Origin: Nostoc sp. XA010
GTDB lineage: Bacteria; Cyanobacteriota; Cyanobacteriia; Cyanobacteriales; Nostocaceae
DNA: 64,000 nucleotides
Assembly (NCBI RefSeq): GCF_020829625.1
Contig: NZ_JAIVFX010000006.1
Location: 1-64,000, forward strand
Direction of reading: 5' to 3'
Shown here: in pieces, positions 9,964 through 19,448 of the stretch
Position numbering within the stretch: the stretch's first letter is position 1
Layout: each line of letters opens with the position of its first letter
The notes under the pieces: generated by a model
What the model saw: the letters and a program-made list of their open reading frames with translations, nothing else
Database searches by the model: none
Told to the model about the DNA's origin: nothing
Program-made: the position numbers and the translations under genes

Positions 9964-10050
9964 ATGGAACTGCGACACCTGCGCTACTTCATTGCTGTAG
10001 CTGAGGAACTACACTTTAGTAAAGCCGCAGAGCGACTTCACATCGCTTAA
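9964..10050 (+). pseudogene. LysR-type regulator remnant (N-terminal helix-turn-helix only)
   Basis: The 28 codons [20 protein letters not shown] then AAERLHIA match the start of LysR-family regulators exactly. The next codon is TAA where the family has CAA (Gln of AQPPLS). Beyond it, PP-L-RQFY can still be followed to about 10080 only by changing frame. The rest of the gene is gone. It lies divergently from ilvD, where a LysR regulator would be plausible. It is a clear fossil, not an expressed regulator. Confidence 0.75.
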
Positions 10051-10264
10051 CCGCCCTAAGAGGCAGTTTTATTTGATTCGTGAAAAATATAAAATTTGAA
10101 AACAAACCGCAAAGTACGCTAAGGGCGCAAAGGGAAGAAAGAGATATATAATAATACCATCCTTGACAGTTTAAAGCCGAATACATTTTGTCACAGTTGG
10201 CGCATGTTTGGCTTTGCACCCGAATTCTTCAACATTAGATCTTGTGCATGAATCAAAAATAAGA

Positions 10265-10302
10265 ACCCCACTTCTAATAGCGATCGCTATTAGAAGTGGG
10301 GT
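10265..10302 (-). terminator. Perfect 38-base palindrome downstream of RTX gene A
   Basis: Arms of 19 bases (from ACCCCACTTCTAATAGCGA) meet at a HIP1 octamer, GCGATCGC, with no unpaired loop. On the minus strand it is followed by TCTTATTTTTG, so it probably ends transcription of the RTX gene that stops at 10328. Confidence 0.75.
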
Positions 10303-10327
10303 GTTAGCTACTTTTGCAGGAGATATA

Positions 10328-11080
10328 TTAAACGATAATATCGTTTGCCACTAGTGGTGGTGTTCCTGTCAGCCCAATCTCAAATTCAGCTGAGAGATCC
10401 CCATCAGTGCTAGCTTGAAGAATACCTCCTGAATAACGAACCTGTCCGGCTGCGGAGAATGCGCGAGTCCCAATGAAGGTGAAGGCTTGGTTGCCTCCTA
10501 CAGTGGAATTAGCGTCAATGGTAGATAGATCGATTTGATCGCCTGTAAAGATAGCGTTTCCAACGAAGTCAGTGATAACATCCCGTGATAAGCCAGTAGG
10601 ACTATCTGAAACTGAGTTGAAATCGAAAATATCGTTACCAGCACCGCCACTGAGAGAATCAGTCCCAGCACCGCCAGTGAGGATATCGCTGCCAGCACCC
10701 CCATTTAAGTTATCGCTACCAGCACCGCCAGTGAGGATATCGCTACCAGCACCGCCAGTGAGGATATCGCTGCCAGCACCTCCATTTAAGGTATCGCTAC
10801 CAGCATCCCCATTTAGGCTATCGCTACCAGCATCCCCATTTAAGATATCGTCGCCAGCATTGCCGTTGAGGATATCGCTACCAGCACCCCCATTTAAGAT
10901 ATCGTCGCCAGCATTGCCGTTGAGGATATCGCTACCAGCACCCCCATTTAAGATATCGTCGCCAGCATTGCCGTTGAGGATATCGCTACCAGCACCCCCA
11001 TCTAGGGGAGGGCGCAAAATTAGCGGGGAACCGTTGACGGTATTATTGTCATTGAAAATGGTACCGTTGATAATTGCCAT
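10328..11080 (-). CDS. RTX-repeat (hemolysin-type calcium-binding) protein, copy A
   Basis: A 250-residue protein built from about 14 tandem nonapeptides of the type GGAGSDxLN (residues about 27-155). These form the calcium-loaded parallel beta-roll of type I secreted proteins. A conserved C-terminal domain follows (NDIFDFNSVSDSPTGLSRDV onward, ending LVANDIIV), the usual region for ABC-exporter recognition. There is no N-terminal signal peptide, in line with type I secretion. No catalytic domain is present, so it looks like a pure calcium-binding cell-surface or matrix protein. The repeats are near-identical 54-base units at DNA level, a sign of recent expansion. Its paralogue lies immediately upstream at 12175. 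No exporter genes are nearby. Confidence 0.88.
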   Translation of the reverse strand: MAIINGTIFNDNNTVNGSPLILRPPLDGGAGSDILNGNAGDDILNGGAGSDILNGNAGDDILNGGAGSDILNGNAGDDILNGDAGSDSLNGDAGSDTLNGGAGSDILTGGAGSDILTGGAGSDNLNGGAGSDILTGGAGTDSLSGGAGNDIFDFNSVSDSPTGLSRDVITDFVGNAIFTGDQIDLSTIDANSTVGGNQAFTFIGTRAFSAAGQVRYSGGILQASTDGDLSAEFEIGLTGTPPLVANDIIV

Positions 11081-11640
11081 TAATTAGTTTCTCCTGAATT
11101 TAGAGGGTAAAAAATAACCACTTCACTTCCCCATCAGAAAACGGTGTTGCTGATTAAGAGTATGAATTTGGTTTCCCCAAAGGCGCAAGGAAACAGTTTC
11201 AAGTATTTAATTTTTGAATTTCACACTTTTATTCAGCAACGCCGAGAAAACAAAGCAAATAAATAATGAGTGGGAAGAGATAACTGAACCACACCTAATT
11301 ACAACAGGTGTTTACTGTTAAGCCTGAAGATTTGAGAAGATTTGAAAAGCACTGGATTTATTGATGATGTTGGCATCAAAATTGTGCCAGAGGTGATGTT
11401 ATATTCTTGTACCTGATGTTTTTACTGGTTCCAGTAGTAGGCTGCTAGGAAACAAGCAGATTTCCTCCTACGAAATTGCATAGGTTTTAGAACGTTTTGG
11501 TTCTATTGAGAATCACAAGATTATGATATTACCCTCAAGGCTACTTTTTTCTATCTATAAGAAAGAGTAATTAACCTTATTTTATTACTTTCGTCACAAA
11601 AAAATCTTAAACCTTTGCTCACAGAGGGTTGGTTTTACTT
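11081..11640 (-). promoter_or_regulatory. Long leader of RTX gene A, duplicated at 13033-13570
   Basis: About 550 non-coding bases upstream of copy A align with the region upstream of copy B over nearly their full length. Well-kept blocks include CACACTTTTATTCAGCAA, AAGAGATAACTGAACCACAC and CTCAAGGCTACTTTTTTCTA. TCTCCT next to the start codon is the ribosome-binding site read on the minus strand. The open frames inside are not conserved between copies, so the conserved part is regulatory or untranslated, or simply recently duplicated. Confidence 0.65.
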
Positions 11641-12084
11641 ATTGAGATTTGTTTGGTAATTTTTATAGTTATATATGAGGAAGTAATTGACAATAATTAA
11701 AAGGCTAGTTGAGCAGTGCGTAAGCGTAGCCCGCCGTAGGCATCGCTACATCCCTTCCATTACCATTTGGCTGTTCAACTTCTTTGGCATCAGTGCAAGT
11801 GTTGCGATTATATTACCTAATTTTTTCATGCATACGCGGTGCGATCAAGCCTTAGCAAGCATTAGTAATTCTCTATTTTTTAGATTTGCTTCTGTTACTA
11901 ATTAAGAAAATTACCAATCTTAAGTATGAAGCCAATATGACTAATTTTTTAGTAAGATATCCTTTCTTGATATTCAACTATGCTTGATTACAGCAATACC
12001 ATCCTTGGCAGATTAAGCAGGAATATATTTTGTGAATTTGCCTGAATACAGAAATAAATTAGCGTAATAATAATCACTATAAAA
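11641..12084. other. Spacer between the two RTX units with a short dispersed repeat
   Basis: No gene is supported. A GCCGTAGGCATCGC-type repeat lies at 11716-11748. At 11996-12040 there is a segment resembling 10153-10195 (AATACCATCCTTG and onward), which shows that the RTX duplication also includes downstream sequence. Confidence 0.55.
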
Positions 12085-12113
12085 GGGAGAGGCAAGTTAA
12101 GCTTACCTCTCCC
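12085..12113 (-). terminator. Terminator of RTX gene B
   Basis: GGGAGAGG and CCTCTCCC arms enclose a 13-base loop. On the minus strand the stem is followed by TTTT. It lies about 60 bases after the stop of copy B. Confidence 0.7.
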
Positions 12114-12174
12114 CACGACTGTTAAATTATTAGAATTCTGCCTCGTGCTTTATTTTCAAGGCAGGTCTATTAAA

Positions 12175-13032
12175 TTAAAGGTTAATGTCGCTTGCTACTA
12201 CTCTTGGTGCGCCTGCCAGGCGAATCTCAAACTCAGCCGATAGATCCCCATCAGTGCTAGCTTGAAGAATACCTCCTGAATAACGAACCTGACCTGCTGC
12301 GGTGAATGCACCAGATCCTATGAAACTGAAGCCTTGGTTGCCCCCTATAGTGGAGTTGGCGTCGATGTTAGATAGATCGATTACATCAGCAGGCAAGTTA
12401 CCGTTGCCAAAAAAGTCACTGATAACATCCCGTCCAGATCCAGCAGGACTATCTGAAACTGAGTTGAATTGGAAACGATCGTTACCCGATCCTCCAGTGA
12501 GAACATCAGTCCCACTACCGCCAACCAAGCGATCGTTGCCAGCACCACCGATAAGGGTATCGTTGCCATTAGCACCGCCAAGGACATCGTTGCCAGCACC
12601 AGCGTTAATGATATCGTTACCATTACCGCCAATGAGGCTATCATTGCCATTATCACCATTTAGGTTATCGTTGCCATCACCACCGACAAGGGTATCGTTA
12701 CCATCGTTACCAAAGAGGCGATCGTCGCCACCAGCACCAGTAAGGACATCGTTGCCAGTACCGCCAACGATACTATCCCTACCACCACCACCAGTAATGA
12801 CATCGTTGCCAGCACCACCGATAAGGGTATTGTTGCCACCACCGCCGGTGATCACATCGTTGCCACCACCGCCATCGATGCGATCGTTGCCACTACCACC
12901 GAGAAGGACATCAGCGCCACTACCACCGTTTATGATCCTGTTACCACTACCGCTATTGACCTGGACAGAGTTGGTAGCACCGTTGATAATGTTAGTGATA
13001 TTATCGTCAGTGATACCGAGAATAGTTGCCAT
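12175..13032 (-). CDS. RTX-repeat (hemolysin-type calcium-binding) protein, copy B
   Basis: A 285-residue paralogue of copy A. About 17 GGxGNDxLxG nonapeptides (residues about 31-185) precede the same C-terminal domain (RFQFNSVSDSPAGSGRDVIS onward, ending VVASDINL). The repeats are more diverged from each other than in copy A, so B looks older or less homogenised. As in A, there is no signal peptide and no enzymatic domain. The C-terminal halves of A and B are much more alike than the repeat regions. The role is probably extracellular calcium binding after type I export; this is inferred from the family. Confidence 0.88.
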   Translation of the reverse strand: MATILGITDDNITNIINGATNSVQVNSGSGNRIINGGSGADVLLGGSGNDRIDGGGGNDVITGGGGNNTLIGGAGNDVITGGGGRDSIVGGTGNDVLTGAGGDDRLFGNDGNDTLVGGDGNDNLNGDNGNDSLIGGNGNDIINAGAGNDVLGGANGNDTLIGGAGNDRLVGGSGTDVLTGGSGNDRFQFNSVSDSPAGSGRDVISDFFGNGNLPADVIDLSNIDANSTIGGNQGFSFIGSGAFTAAGQVRYSGGILQASTDGDLSAEFEIRLAGAPRVVASDINL

Positions 13033-13570
13033 AAATTAGCTTCTCCTGAGTTTAGAGGGTAAAAATTACCTCGTCATTTCACGATCAAAAAACGGTGTTA
13101 CTGATTAAGAGTATGAATTTCCTTTAGCCCAAAGGCGCAAAAGAAATAATTTCAAACATTAAATTTTTGAATTTCACACTTTTATTCAGCAATGCCGAGA
13201 AAAGAAGGTAGAAAAATAACGAGTGGTAAGAGATAACTGAACCACACCTGATTGGAACAGTTCTTTCTGTTAAGTCCAAAGATTTTAGAAGCACTGCATA
13301 TATTAATGAGTCTGGCATCAAAATCGTGCCAAGGGTCATTTATATATCTGTGTGCTTTATGTATTCATTGGTTACAAGTACTAGGCTGCTAGGGAACAAG
13401 CAGATTTTCTAGTACACAATCGCATAGCTTTTACGATATTCACAATCACAAGATTATGATATTACTCTCAAGGCTACTTTTTTCTATCTATAAGAAATAA
13501 TAATTAATCCTCTTTTGTTCCTCTCACCCAAAAAAAAATCTGAAACCTTTGCTTAGATAGGGTTTTGTAA
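13033..13570 (-). promoter_or_regulatory. Long leader of RTX gene B, duplicate of 11081-11640
   Basis: The partner of the copy A leader; the blocks listed there recur in the same order. The block AATCACAAGATTATGATATT followed by ACTCTCAAGGCTACTTTTTT is nearly identical in both and is the best place to look for a shared promoter or operator. I cannot assign -35 and -10 boxes with confidence. Confidence 0.6.
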
Positions 13571-13621
13571 TATATGTAGGAAGAATAAAGTCATGATAGT
13601 ACTTTAGGGTAGTTTGTTTTA

Positions 13622-13669
13622 TTTATAAAAAAAAGTGGTACTACATTAATTACCACTTTTTTTTATAAA
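13622..13669 (-). terminator. Terminator of the 1039-residue membrane protein gene
   Basis: Perfect 19-base arms (TTTATAAAAAAAAGTGGTA and its complement) with a 10-base loop, 13 bases after the stop codon at 13683. The stem itself supplies runs of T on both strands, so it could work in either direction. Confidence 0.85.
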
Positions 13670-13682
13670 TTTATGATGAATT

Positions 13683-16600
13683 TTAACGAGGTAGAGGTAA
13701 CCCTGTAACGGCTACTGCTCCAGCGAGCGCACTGGCTGCAAGGGAAGTCAATGCTGTCCCGAATAACCACCAAGCAGCATTTGCAACGGTTTTTTTGGTT
13801 TCTTGAGCTTGCTTTTTAGCTTGTTGTTGGATCGCTTTTAGGCGTTTTTGTGTTTCTTGTTGAATGCGTTCGGCTCGTTGTAGTACGCCATCCCGCGCCG
13901 CTTCTATTTGGTCGATGATCCTATTAGCATCCTCTTGGGAAATATCCTCACGAGAACTGATGACAGCAACTAGGGTGTCACGATCAAATTCACTGAGGCG
14001 ATCGCGCAATGCTTCAAATCCAGCTTGGGGATCGTCGAACACTTTCGCAAAGTCTTGCTTAATACTTTCATAGTTGAGTTCGGAACGATCCAGGGAGTTG
14101 AGATAGTTACGAACTTTACCAAAAACTCCATCAAGCACTGATTGCACTCTTTGCTGGATTTGCTGGAATTGTTCAACAATGGAGGTGCGAACCGATTCAA
14201 TTTGATCCACAATCCGGTTAGCTTCTTCTTCTGAAATATCTTCCCGTTGGGATAATAGCGCCACAATTGTAGAACGGTCAAATTTTGAGGCGCGATCGCT
14301 TAAACTTCCAATTCCAGCGCGGGGAGAAGACAGCAGCAATTGCAAATCGCGTTTAATGGCTTCTGGATTGAGTTCTTCTTTGTTAGTATTACGCAGATAT
14401 TCTTCAAGATTGGCTTCAAAATCTAAAGCTTGTTGAGCAGTACGTTTGGCTAAACGTCGTGGCGCTCTGACAATATTTGCGATCGCATCTTGTGCTTGAT
14501 CAATAATTTGATTAACTTGCTCTTGGCTCAAGTCTCCCCGTTGACTGACGAGCTTAACCAAGGTTTCTCGATCAACGTTAGATAAGCGATCGCGCAGTGC
14601 TAAGGCTCCTGCTTTAGGATCATCAAGTAATTTTTCCAAATCGCTCCTGATACCTTCGGGATTAAGTTCTTCTAAGTTGGTATTGCGGAGGTATTCAGCG
14701 ATCGCTTTTGTAGTTTTTTCGTACTGTTCTTTCGCTTGCTGCGGAACTTGCAAAATACTATCTCGGACTGCTTCAATCTGATCGAGAGTTTGGTTTATCT
14801 GTTCTTCGCTCAAATCTTGACGCTGACTGAGCAATTGTACTAGTGTATCCCGGTCAAATTGCGATAGCCGCGAAGTCAATTGGCTAATTCCAGCTTGGGG
14901 ATCGTCTAGTAGAGTTTGAAACTCACGTTTGATACTTTCGGGATTTAGTTCATCTTTGTTAGTATTCCGCAAATAATCTTCAACTCTTTGGCGCAATTCA
15001 TCGGCTTTGGCTTTTGCTTGTTCTTGCAGCTCTCTAGCACGATTTAAGAAATTATCGCGGTTGCTTTCGAGTTGATTAACAATATTATTAGCTTCCTCTT
15101 CGTTGATATCTTGACGCTGTTGGAGCAATTGTACATAAGTATCGCGGTCAAATTGCCCGAAGCGGCTACTTAAATCTTCAAACCCAGCTTCTGGATCTTC
15201 CACCAACTTTTTAAAGTCGCGTTCAATACCTTCAGGATTGAGTTCTTCTTTCCCCGTCGAACGCAGATAATCTTCGATGCTGCTGCGGAAATCTTGCCCT
15301 TGCTCTCGCGCTTGAGCCTGTTTTACAGTTTCTAAAACTTCCGAGCGATCGCTTTCCATTTGTTCGGAAATTTCTTTCACCCTAGCTTCACTAACATCAC
15401 CTCGCTGCTTCAGCAAGTTGGCGAAATATTCTTGATTTATTTCTTCTAACTCCCGTCTTACAGTTCTCGGATCTGCATTAACGTCATAGATGAGTTCTTT
15501 AAATTCATCTCTTAGGGTAATGCGGTTAAAATGCCAAGGAAAGGAATTCAATATGTAGTCTTCTACATCTGCCTTAATTGTGTTTTCGGGTGATATTGGC
15601 AATTTTGCAGATACTTGCTCAGCTGCTTCATCTCTGAACTTTTGTAATTGTTCTGTGATTTGATTGACATCGACATCTTGAACTTTTTCTTTCAGTTTTT
15701 GCAACTGATTAGTAATTTTGTTGACATCGATATTGGAAAGGTTGACCCGCTCCATAACTGCTGGTGCTGCCGCACTCAAGCCATATTGAATAGCTTGCTT
15801 GATTATACCATTGCCATTTCCACCTCCGACTGTAACCAGTTGTTGAAGGCGTTCACCTAATTGCTCTGAATTCAATTCTTCGGGTGTTGCAGACTTTAGC
15901 AAATTAATTACTTGTTCTGTGGGATTGCTCCGATTCAAAGCTTTTTGCCAAGCACCTTGAAATTGGTCAGCAATGCGATTAATATCTTCTTGAGATAAAT
16001 CTGTGCGACTGCTAATTAAATCAACAAATGTTTGACGATTGATATTTTGCAATAGGTCGCTGTTAGCAACAGATTGCAAATCTGTATCTTTAAGAAGCTG
16101 GTCAAATTGGTTACGAATTTCTGTGATATCCAGCTTTGGTAATTGCAGAGAACCTAAAGAACTTTGGATGGTATTTCTAATATCTTCAGGATTAAAACCT
16201 GAAGTTAACTCTCGTCGGACTGCGGCTGTAATATCTTCAGCAGTAGAAACTAACTGTTTTTTCGCAGTATTAGCACCGATGCCAGCAGTTGCTGTACCCA
16301 TCAGAGTTTGAAAACCAGAAGTGACAGTACTAGCGATAGAACCGATAAAAGAACCTACTGCTGATGAACCAAACCAAATTACCAGTGAGAAATAGGTAGC
16401 CCAGATAACTACACCGATAATTGCACCTAAAGATTCACTTTCGATTAAACTAAGTTTTACCGCTAGAAAACAAGCAATAAATAATGCAATACTAACGGTT
16501 AATAACGCCCAAGCACCAATTTTCGTCTGAACTGAACGAATTTTACTACCTAAACTTTCTGAATCATCATCAGAATCTGAGTCAATTTCCCAAGATGAAA

Positions 16601-16802
16601 TTCCAACAGCGACTGAAAAATTAGTCAATAATAATTGAAAGGCAAATGCCATTAAGACTCCAGCCAGCAATGCTACCAAGAATTTAGGGCCAGAAAAAAG
16701 AACTGATGCTTCTTCTGGAGTTAGTGCTTCCTGAGCTATTATTGGCGCTAATCCAAAAGATAGCCAGTTCCATCCCCAAATAGTTAAAACACCTTGAAAC
16801 AT
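13683..16802 (-). CDS. Large membrane protein with about seven 100-residue helical repeats
   Basis: A 1039-residue protein I cannot assign to a named function. Hydrophobic segments fill about 1-160: two near the N-terminus, an acidic loop (DSDSDDDSES), then two or three more. From about residue 180 to 990 there are at least seven repeats of about 100 residues. Each has an EDYLRNTNKEELNPEGI-like start, a DDPQAGxxxLxxRLSxFDRD centre and an LLSQRxDLSEEQINxIxDQIE end; the first two copies are divergent. The repeats are joined by coiled-coil-rich linkers. A lysine/glutamine-rich coil and one last hydrophobic segment ending VTGLPLPR close the protein. It stands divergent from stress-type genes across a 570-base AT-rich region. 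A structural or tethering role at a membrane is inference. Homologues may carry a mistaken transporter label. Confidence 0.8.
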   Translation of the reverse strand: MFQGVLTIWGWNWLSFGLAPIIAQEALTPEEASVLFSGPKFLVALLAGVLMAFAFQLLLTNFSVAVGISSWEIDSDSDDDSESLGSKIRSVQTKIGAWALLTVSIALFIACFLAVKLSLIESESLGAIIGVVIWATYFSLVIWFGSSAVGSFIGSIASTVTSGFQTLMGTATAGIGANTAKKQLVSTAEDITAAVRRELTSGFNPEDIRNTIQSSLGSLQLPKLDITEIRNQFDQLLKDTDLQSVANSDLLQNINRQTFVDLISSRTDLSQEDINRIADQFQGAWQKALNRSNPTEQVINLLKSATPEELNSEQLGERLQQLVTVGGGNGNGIIKQAIQYGLSAAAPAVMERVNLSNIDVNKITNQLQKLKEKVQDVDVNQITEQLQKFRDEAAEQVSAKLPISPENTIKADVEDYILNSFPWHFNRITLRDEFKELIYDVNADPRTVRRELEEINQEYFANLLKQRGDVSEARVKEISEQMESDRSEVLETVKQAQAREQGQDFRSSIEDYLRSTGKEELNPEGIERDFKKLVEDPEAGFEDLSSRFGQFDRDTYVQLLQQRQDINEEEANNIVNQLESNRDNFLNRARELQEQAKAKADELRQRVEDYLRNTNKDELNPESIKREFQTLLDDPQAGISQLTSRLSQFDRDTLVQLLSQRQDLSEEQINQTLDQIEAVRDSILQVPQQAKEQYEKTTKAIAEYLRNTNLEELNPEGIRSDLEKLLDDPKAGALALRDRLSNVDRETLVKLVSQRGDLSQEQVNQIIDQAQDAIANIVRAPRRLAKRTAQQALDFEANLEEYLRNTNKEELNPEAIKRDLQLLLSSPRAGIGSLSDRASKFDRSTIVALLSQREDISEEEANRIVDQIESVRTSIVEQFQQIQQRVQSVLDGVFGKVRNYLNSLDRSELNYESIKQDFAKVFDDPQAGFEALRDRLSEFDRDTLVAVISSREDISQEDANRIIDQIEAARDGVLQRAERIQQETQKRLKAIQQQAKKQAQETKKTVANAAWWLFGTALTSLAASALAGAVAVTGLPLPR

Positions 16803-17372
16803 AGTATTTTCCCACTTGCAGTCAATTAAATAACCATTGATAAAATGGCTTACTCATCAATCTACTTGCCAGTTATATAAATTGGCACTTTCTTAGGTAA
16901 GAAGCTTGCTTGCCAAAAGTCGTATCTTACAAAAAATAAATGTTTTTATTAATTTTTACCTAGAGAAAATAATATTAAGTTTGGTAATTTTATATTAATT
17001 TGTTTGACAAAAATTAATCTGCTTAGTATTAGTAAAATTTTGCCCAAAAACTTTAAATTTATACATAGTTATATATTTTTATTAGAAATCACATTTAATC
17101 GATAGGTTGTTAACAAAAATTTAGCTAATTTTAAAACTAATATTTTAGAGATTGTTTTGATAAATTAAGTAATCAATATCTAATTTTCATAAGGCATAAT
17201 TTATTTGATTATTAAAATTTGTTGCTATCTTTAGATAAAACACGTATGCCTAATGATAGAGATAAAATTTCTTCCAAGCGATTGATGAAATATAAACATA
17301 AACATGTATTAATAAGGTCATTAGGAGCTATAAATTTAGTGAATAATTTATTTTTGCTGAGGAGAAAGAATA
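16803..17372. promoter_or_regulatory. AT-rich divergent promoter region
   Basis: A 570-base, strongly AT-rich spacer between two divergent genes, so it must hold both promoters. No coding region is visible. The right end carries GAGGAGAAAG (17360-17369), the ribosome-binding site of the rightward gene. I do not see clear -35/-10 pairs. Confidence 0.5.
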
Positions 17373-18653
17373 ATGGTTGTAGGTGTACATAAACGTGGTG
17401 TAGGTGTATTTTCTCATCGTCGAGATGTTGAACATGCCTTACATGAATTAAAAAAAGTTGGTTTTGATATGGATAGAGTCTCTGTCATCACGGAGGATGG
17501 AGACAAAGATGATATTTCTGGGGCTGAAGTACGCGATCGCGTCGGTGATAAATCTGACGATGGCGCTAAAGTCGGAGCAGCTACAGGCGGCGCGTTAGGC
17601 GGATTGACTGGCTTATTAGTTGGTCTTGGAACTTTGGCAATTCCTGGACTTGGGCCAATTATGCTGGCTGGAGCCGCAGCAACCACCTTAGCTACTACTC
17701 TCGCTGGCGCTGGTATTGGTGCAGTAGCTGGTAGTTTGCTTGGTGCATTAGTTGGTTTAGGAATTCCCGAAGAACGAGCCAGAGTTTATGACGAACGCGT
17801 TAAACGGGGACACTATTTAGTCATCATAGATGGCACAGATTCAGAAATCGCCAGAGCAGAAGCAATTTTACATCAGGGTGGTGTCGAAGAGTTTGGCATT
17901 TATGACAACCCAGATGCTAGAAATACAAATGCTGATTATGTCGCTCCAACATCTAATGTTGTTCCGAGTGGTGTTGCCAAACGCGCGATTGGAGTCTTTT
18001 CTCATCGTCGAGATGCAGAAGCAGCAATTACAGAATTACGAGATGCAGGTTTTCCCTTAAGTAAAGTCTCCATCATAGCCAAAGATACAAACGGTCATGG
18101 GATCGCTGGTGTAGATGTAGATAAAAATGTCGGTTCAGGTAATAAAGCAGACGATGGTGTAAAAGCTGGAGCAGCTACAGGTGGAGTCGTAGGCGGCTTG
18201 ACTGGCTTATTAGTTGGCCTTGGAACTTTAGCAATTCCTGGAATCGGGCCTGTAATTGCAGGTGGTGCAGCAGCGACGGCTTTAGCATCAACAGTTGCTG
18301 GCGGTGCGATCGGTGCAGCAGCTGGCGGTATTGTTGGCGGACTCGTTGGCTTAGGAATTCCTGAAGACAAAGCGCGAGTATATAGCGATCGCTTCCAAAA
18401 AGGCGACTACTTGGTAATTATCGATGCTACAGAAGCTGAAATCCGCCAAGCTGAAGCAATTCTCAACCGTCGAGGCATTGAAGAATTTGCTATCTATGAT
18501 GGCAGTGATTTAGGTGAACATCGCCCAGGTTTAAATCAAGTAACCCATCACGACACAGCAGTTGTGAATAGCGATCGCACCAATTATTCAACAGGTCTTC
18601 ATGGAGATGAGCCTTCTGTAATCATTGTTGACCGTCGTGATGAAACACTCTAA
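17373..18653 (+). CDS. Duplicated general-stress-type protein with glycine-zipper membrane segments
   Basis: A 426-residue protein made of two copies of one unit (about 1-180 and 200-375). Each unit begins with GVFSHRRDxExAxxEL, the fold of YflT/general stress protein 17M-like domains. Next comes a long glycine-rich hydrophobic stretch (GAATGGALGGLTGLLVGLGT and its second copy) that fits paired glycine-zipper membrane helices. Each ends with GIPEExARVYxxRxxxGxYLVIIDxT and a short cytoplasmic-type domain. The C-terminus is hydrophilic. Such proteins are commonly stress-induced; the exact role is unknown. The gene starts 13 bases from a good GAGGAG site and is followed by a BON lipoprotein gene. 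Confidence 0.8.
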   Translation: MVVGVHKRGVGVFSHRRDVEHALHELKKVGFDMDRVSVITEDGDKDDISGAEVRDRVGDKSDDGAKVGAATGGALGGLTGLLVGLGTLAIPGLGPIMLAGAAATTLATTLAGAGIGAVAGSLLGALVGLGIPEERARVYDERVKRGHYLVIIDGTDSEIARAEAILHQGGVEEFGIYDNPDARNTNADYVAPTSNVVPSGVAKRAIGVFSHRRDAEAAITELRDAGFPLSKVSIIAKDTNGHGIAGVDVDKNVGSGNKADDGVKAGAATGGVVGGLTGLLVGLGTLAIPGIGPVIAGGAAATALASTVAGGAIGAAAGGIVGGLVGLGIPEDKARVYSDRFQKGDYLVIIDATEAEIRQAEAILNRRGIEEFAIYDGSDLGEHRPGLNQVTHHDTAVVNSDRTNYSTGLHGDEPSVIIVDRRDETL

Positions 18654-18804
18654 CCGCAGGTAGTTGTCACTCACACTAATTTTCTCTAATTTAAAGAGCA
18701 AGAAGATAAAAACTTTGCTCCTAACTTAAGAAACTTGCTCCTCACTTCTGCCGTGAACATCCACGAACTCCACAAGTTTCACTTTCCGATTCAGAATTAA
18801 ACCT

Positions 18805-19263
18805 ATGCAAAAGCTAACTCCCTTCTTAATTAGTTGCCTTTTAGTTTTTGGTGTTGCTGCTTGTGATAACGCTTCTAAAACAGCTGAATCTGCACCCGAT
18901 CCTAATGAAGCACCAACCGCACCAAGCGCACAAACAACACAAGCTGCTCAACAAGACGCGCAAAGTGAAGTTCGCAGAAGACAACTTGATGCTGATATTC
19001 GTGCCCGCGAACAGCGAAACAATGCCACCGGTGGCGATACAGATAGAGCTGCAAGTGACCTAGCAAGTCAAGTTCGCTCCAAGTTAGAGGCAAACATACC
19101 CAAGGGTCAACTAACAGTTAATGCGAAAGACGATGGAAGTGTCACTGTCGCAGGAACTGTAAACAATCAGCAGGAATTGGCTAAGATTGAACGTTTAGCT
19201 AAGGAAATAAAAGGTGTCAAAACTGTAGTTGTTAAAGCAACTATTGCCCCACCGCAACAGTAA
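18805..19263 (+). CDS. BON-domain lipoprotein
   Basis: A 152-residue secreted lipoprotein. The signal peptide ends in the lipobox VAAC (Cys20), so it should be lipid-anchored in the envelope. A disordered Ala/Gln/Thr-rich linker (about 25-85) leads to one BON domain (about 86-148), with the conserved glycine in SVTVAGTVNNQQELAKIERL and the VKTVVVKATI end. BON domains bind phospholipid or peptidoglycan-linked partners and are often stress-related. It follows the stress-type gene in the same direction at 150 bases, so they may be co-transcribed. Confidence 0.87.
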   Translation: MQKLTPFLISCLLVFGVAACDNASKTAESAPDPNEAPTAPSAQTTQAAQQDAQSEVRRRQLDADIRAREQRNNATGGDTDRAASDLASQVRSKLEANIPKGQLTVNAKDDGSVTVAGTVNNQQELAKIERLAKEIKGVKTVVVKATIAPPQQ

Positions 19264-19448
19264 GACAGCTAACAATAAATCAAAGTGAGTAGGTAGGCAT
19301 AAATAAATTTAGATGCCCCTGCTCAGGGTTAGGGGTCAGTTATATTTACTACTGACTACTAAGAATTGACAACTGACGACCTGAATAATTATATTTATTG
19401 GCGCTCAGTCAGTTATAGAAACTTTTGTACTTACGGAAAATATAAATT

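Noticed and set aside
10640..11010. Regular 27/54-base repeats that could look like a CRISPR array
   Set aside because: The units are contiguous, with no unique spacers, and encode GGAGSDxLN nonapeptides in frame.
10572..11087. A 171-codon open frame opposite RTX gene A, rich in Pro/Leu/Ser
   Set aside because: It is the antisense shadow of the RTX nonapeptide repeats; the periodic sequence keeps the opposite frame open. The same holds for 12302-13039.
11687..11905. Open frame of 72 codons between the RTX genes
   Set aside because: It starts with a TTG lacking a ribosome-binding site and is built around a dispersed repeat; no protein-like pattern.
13124..13339. Minus-strand frame within the leader of RTX gene B
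   Set aside because: The corresponding leader of copy A has stops in this frame, so the conserved part is not the peptide.
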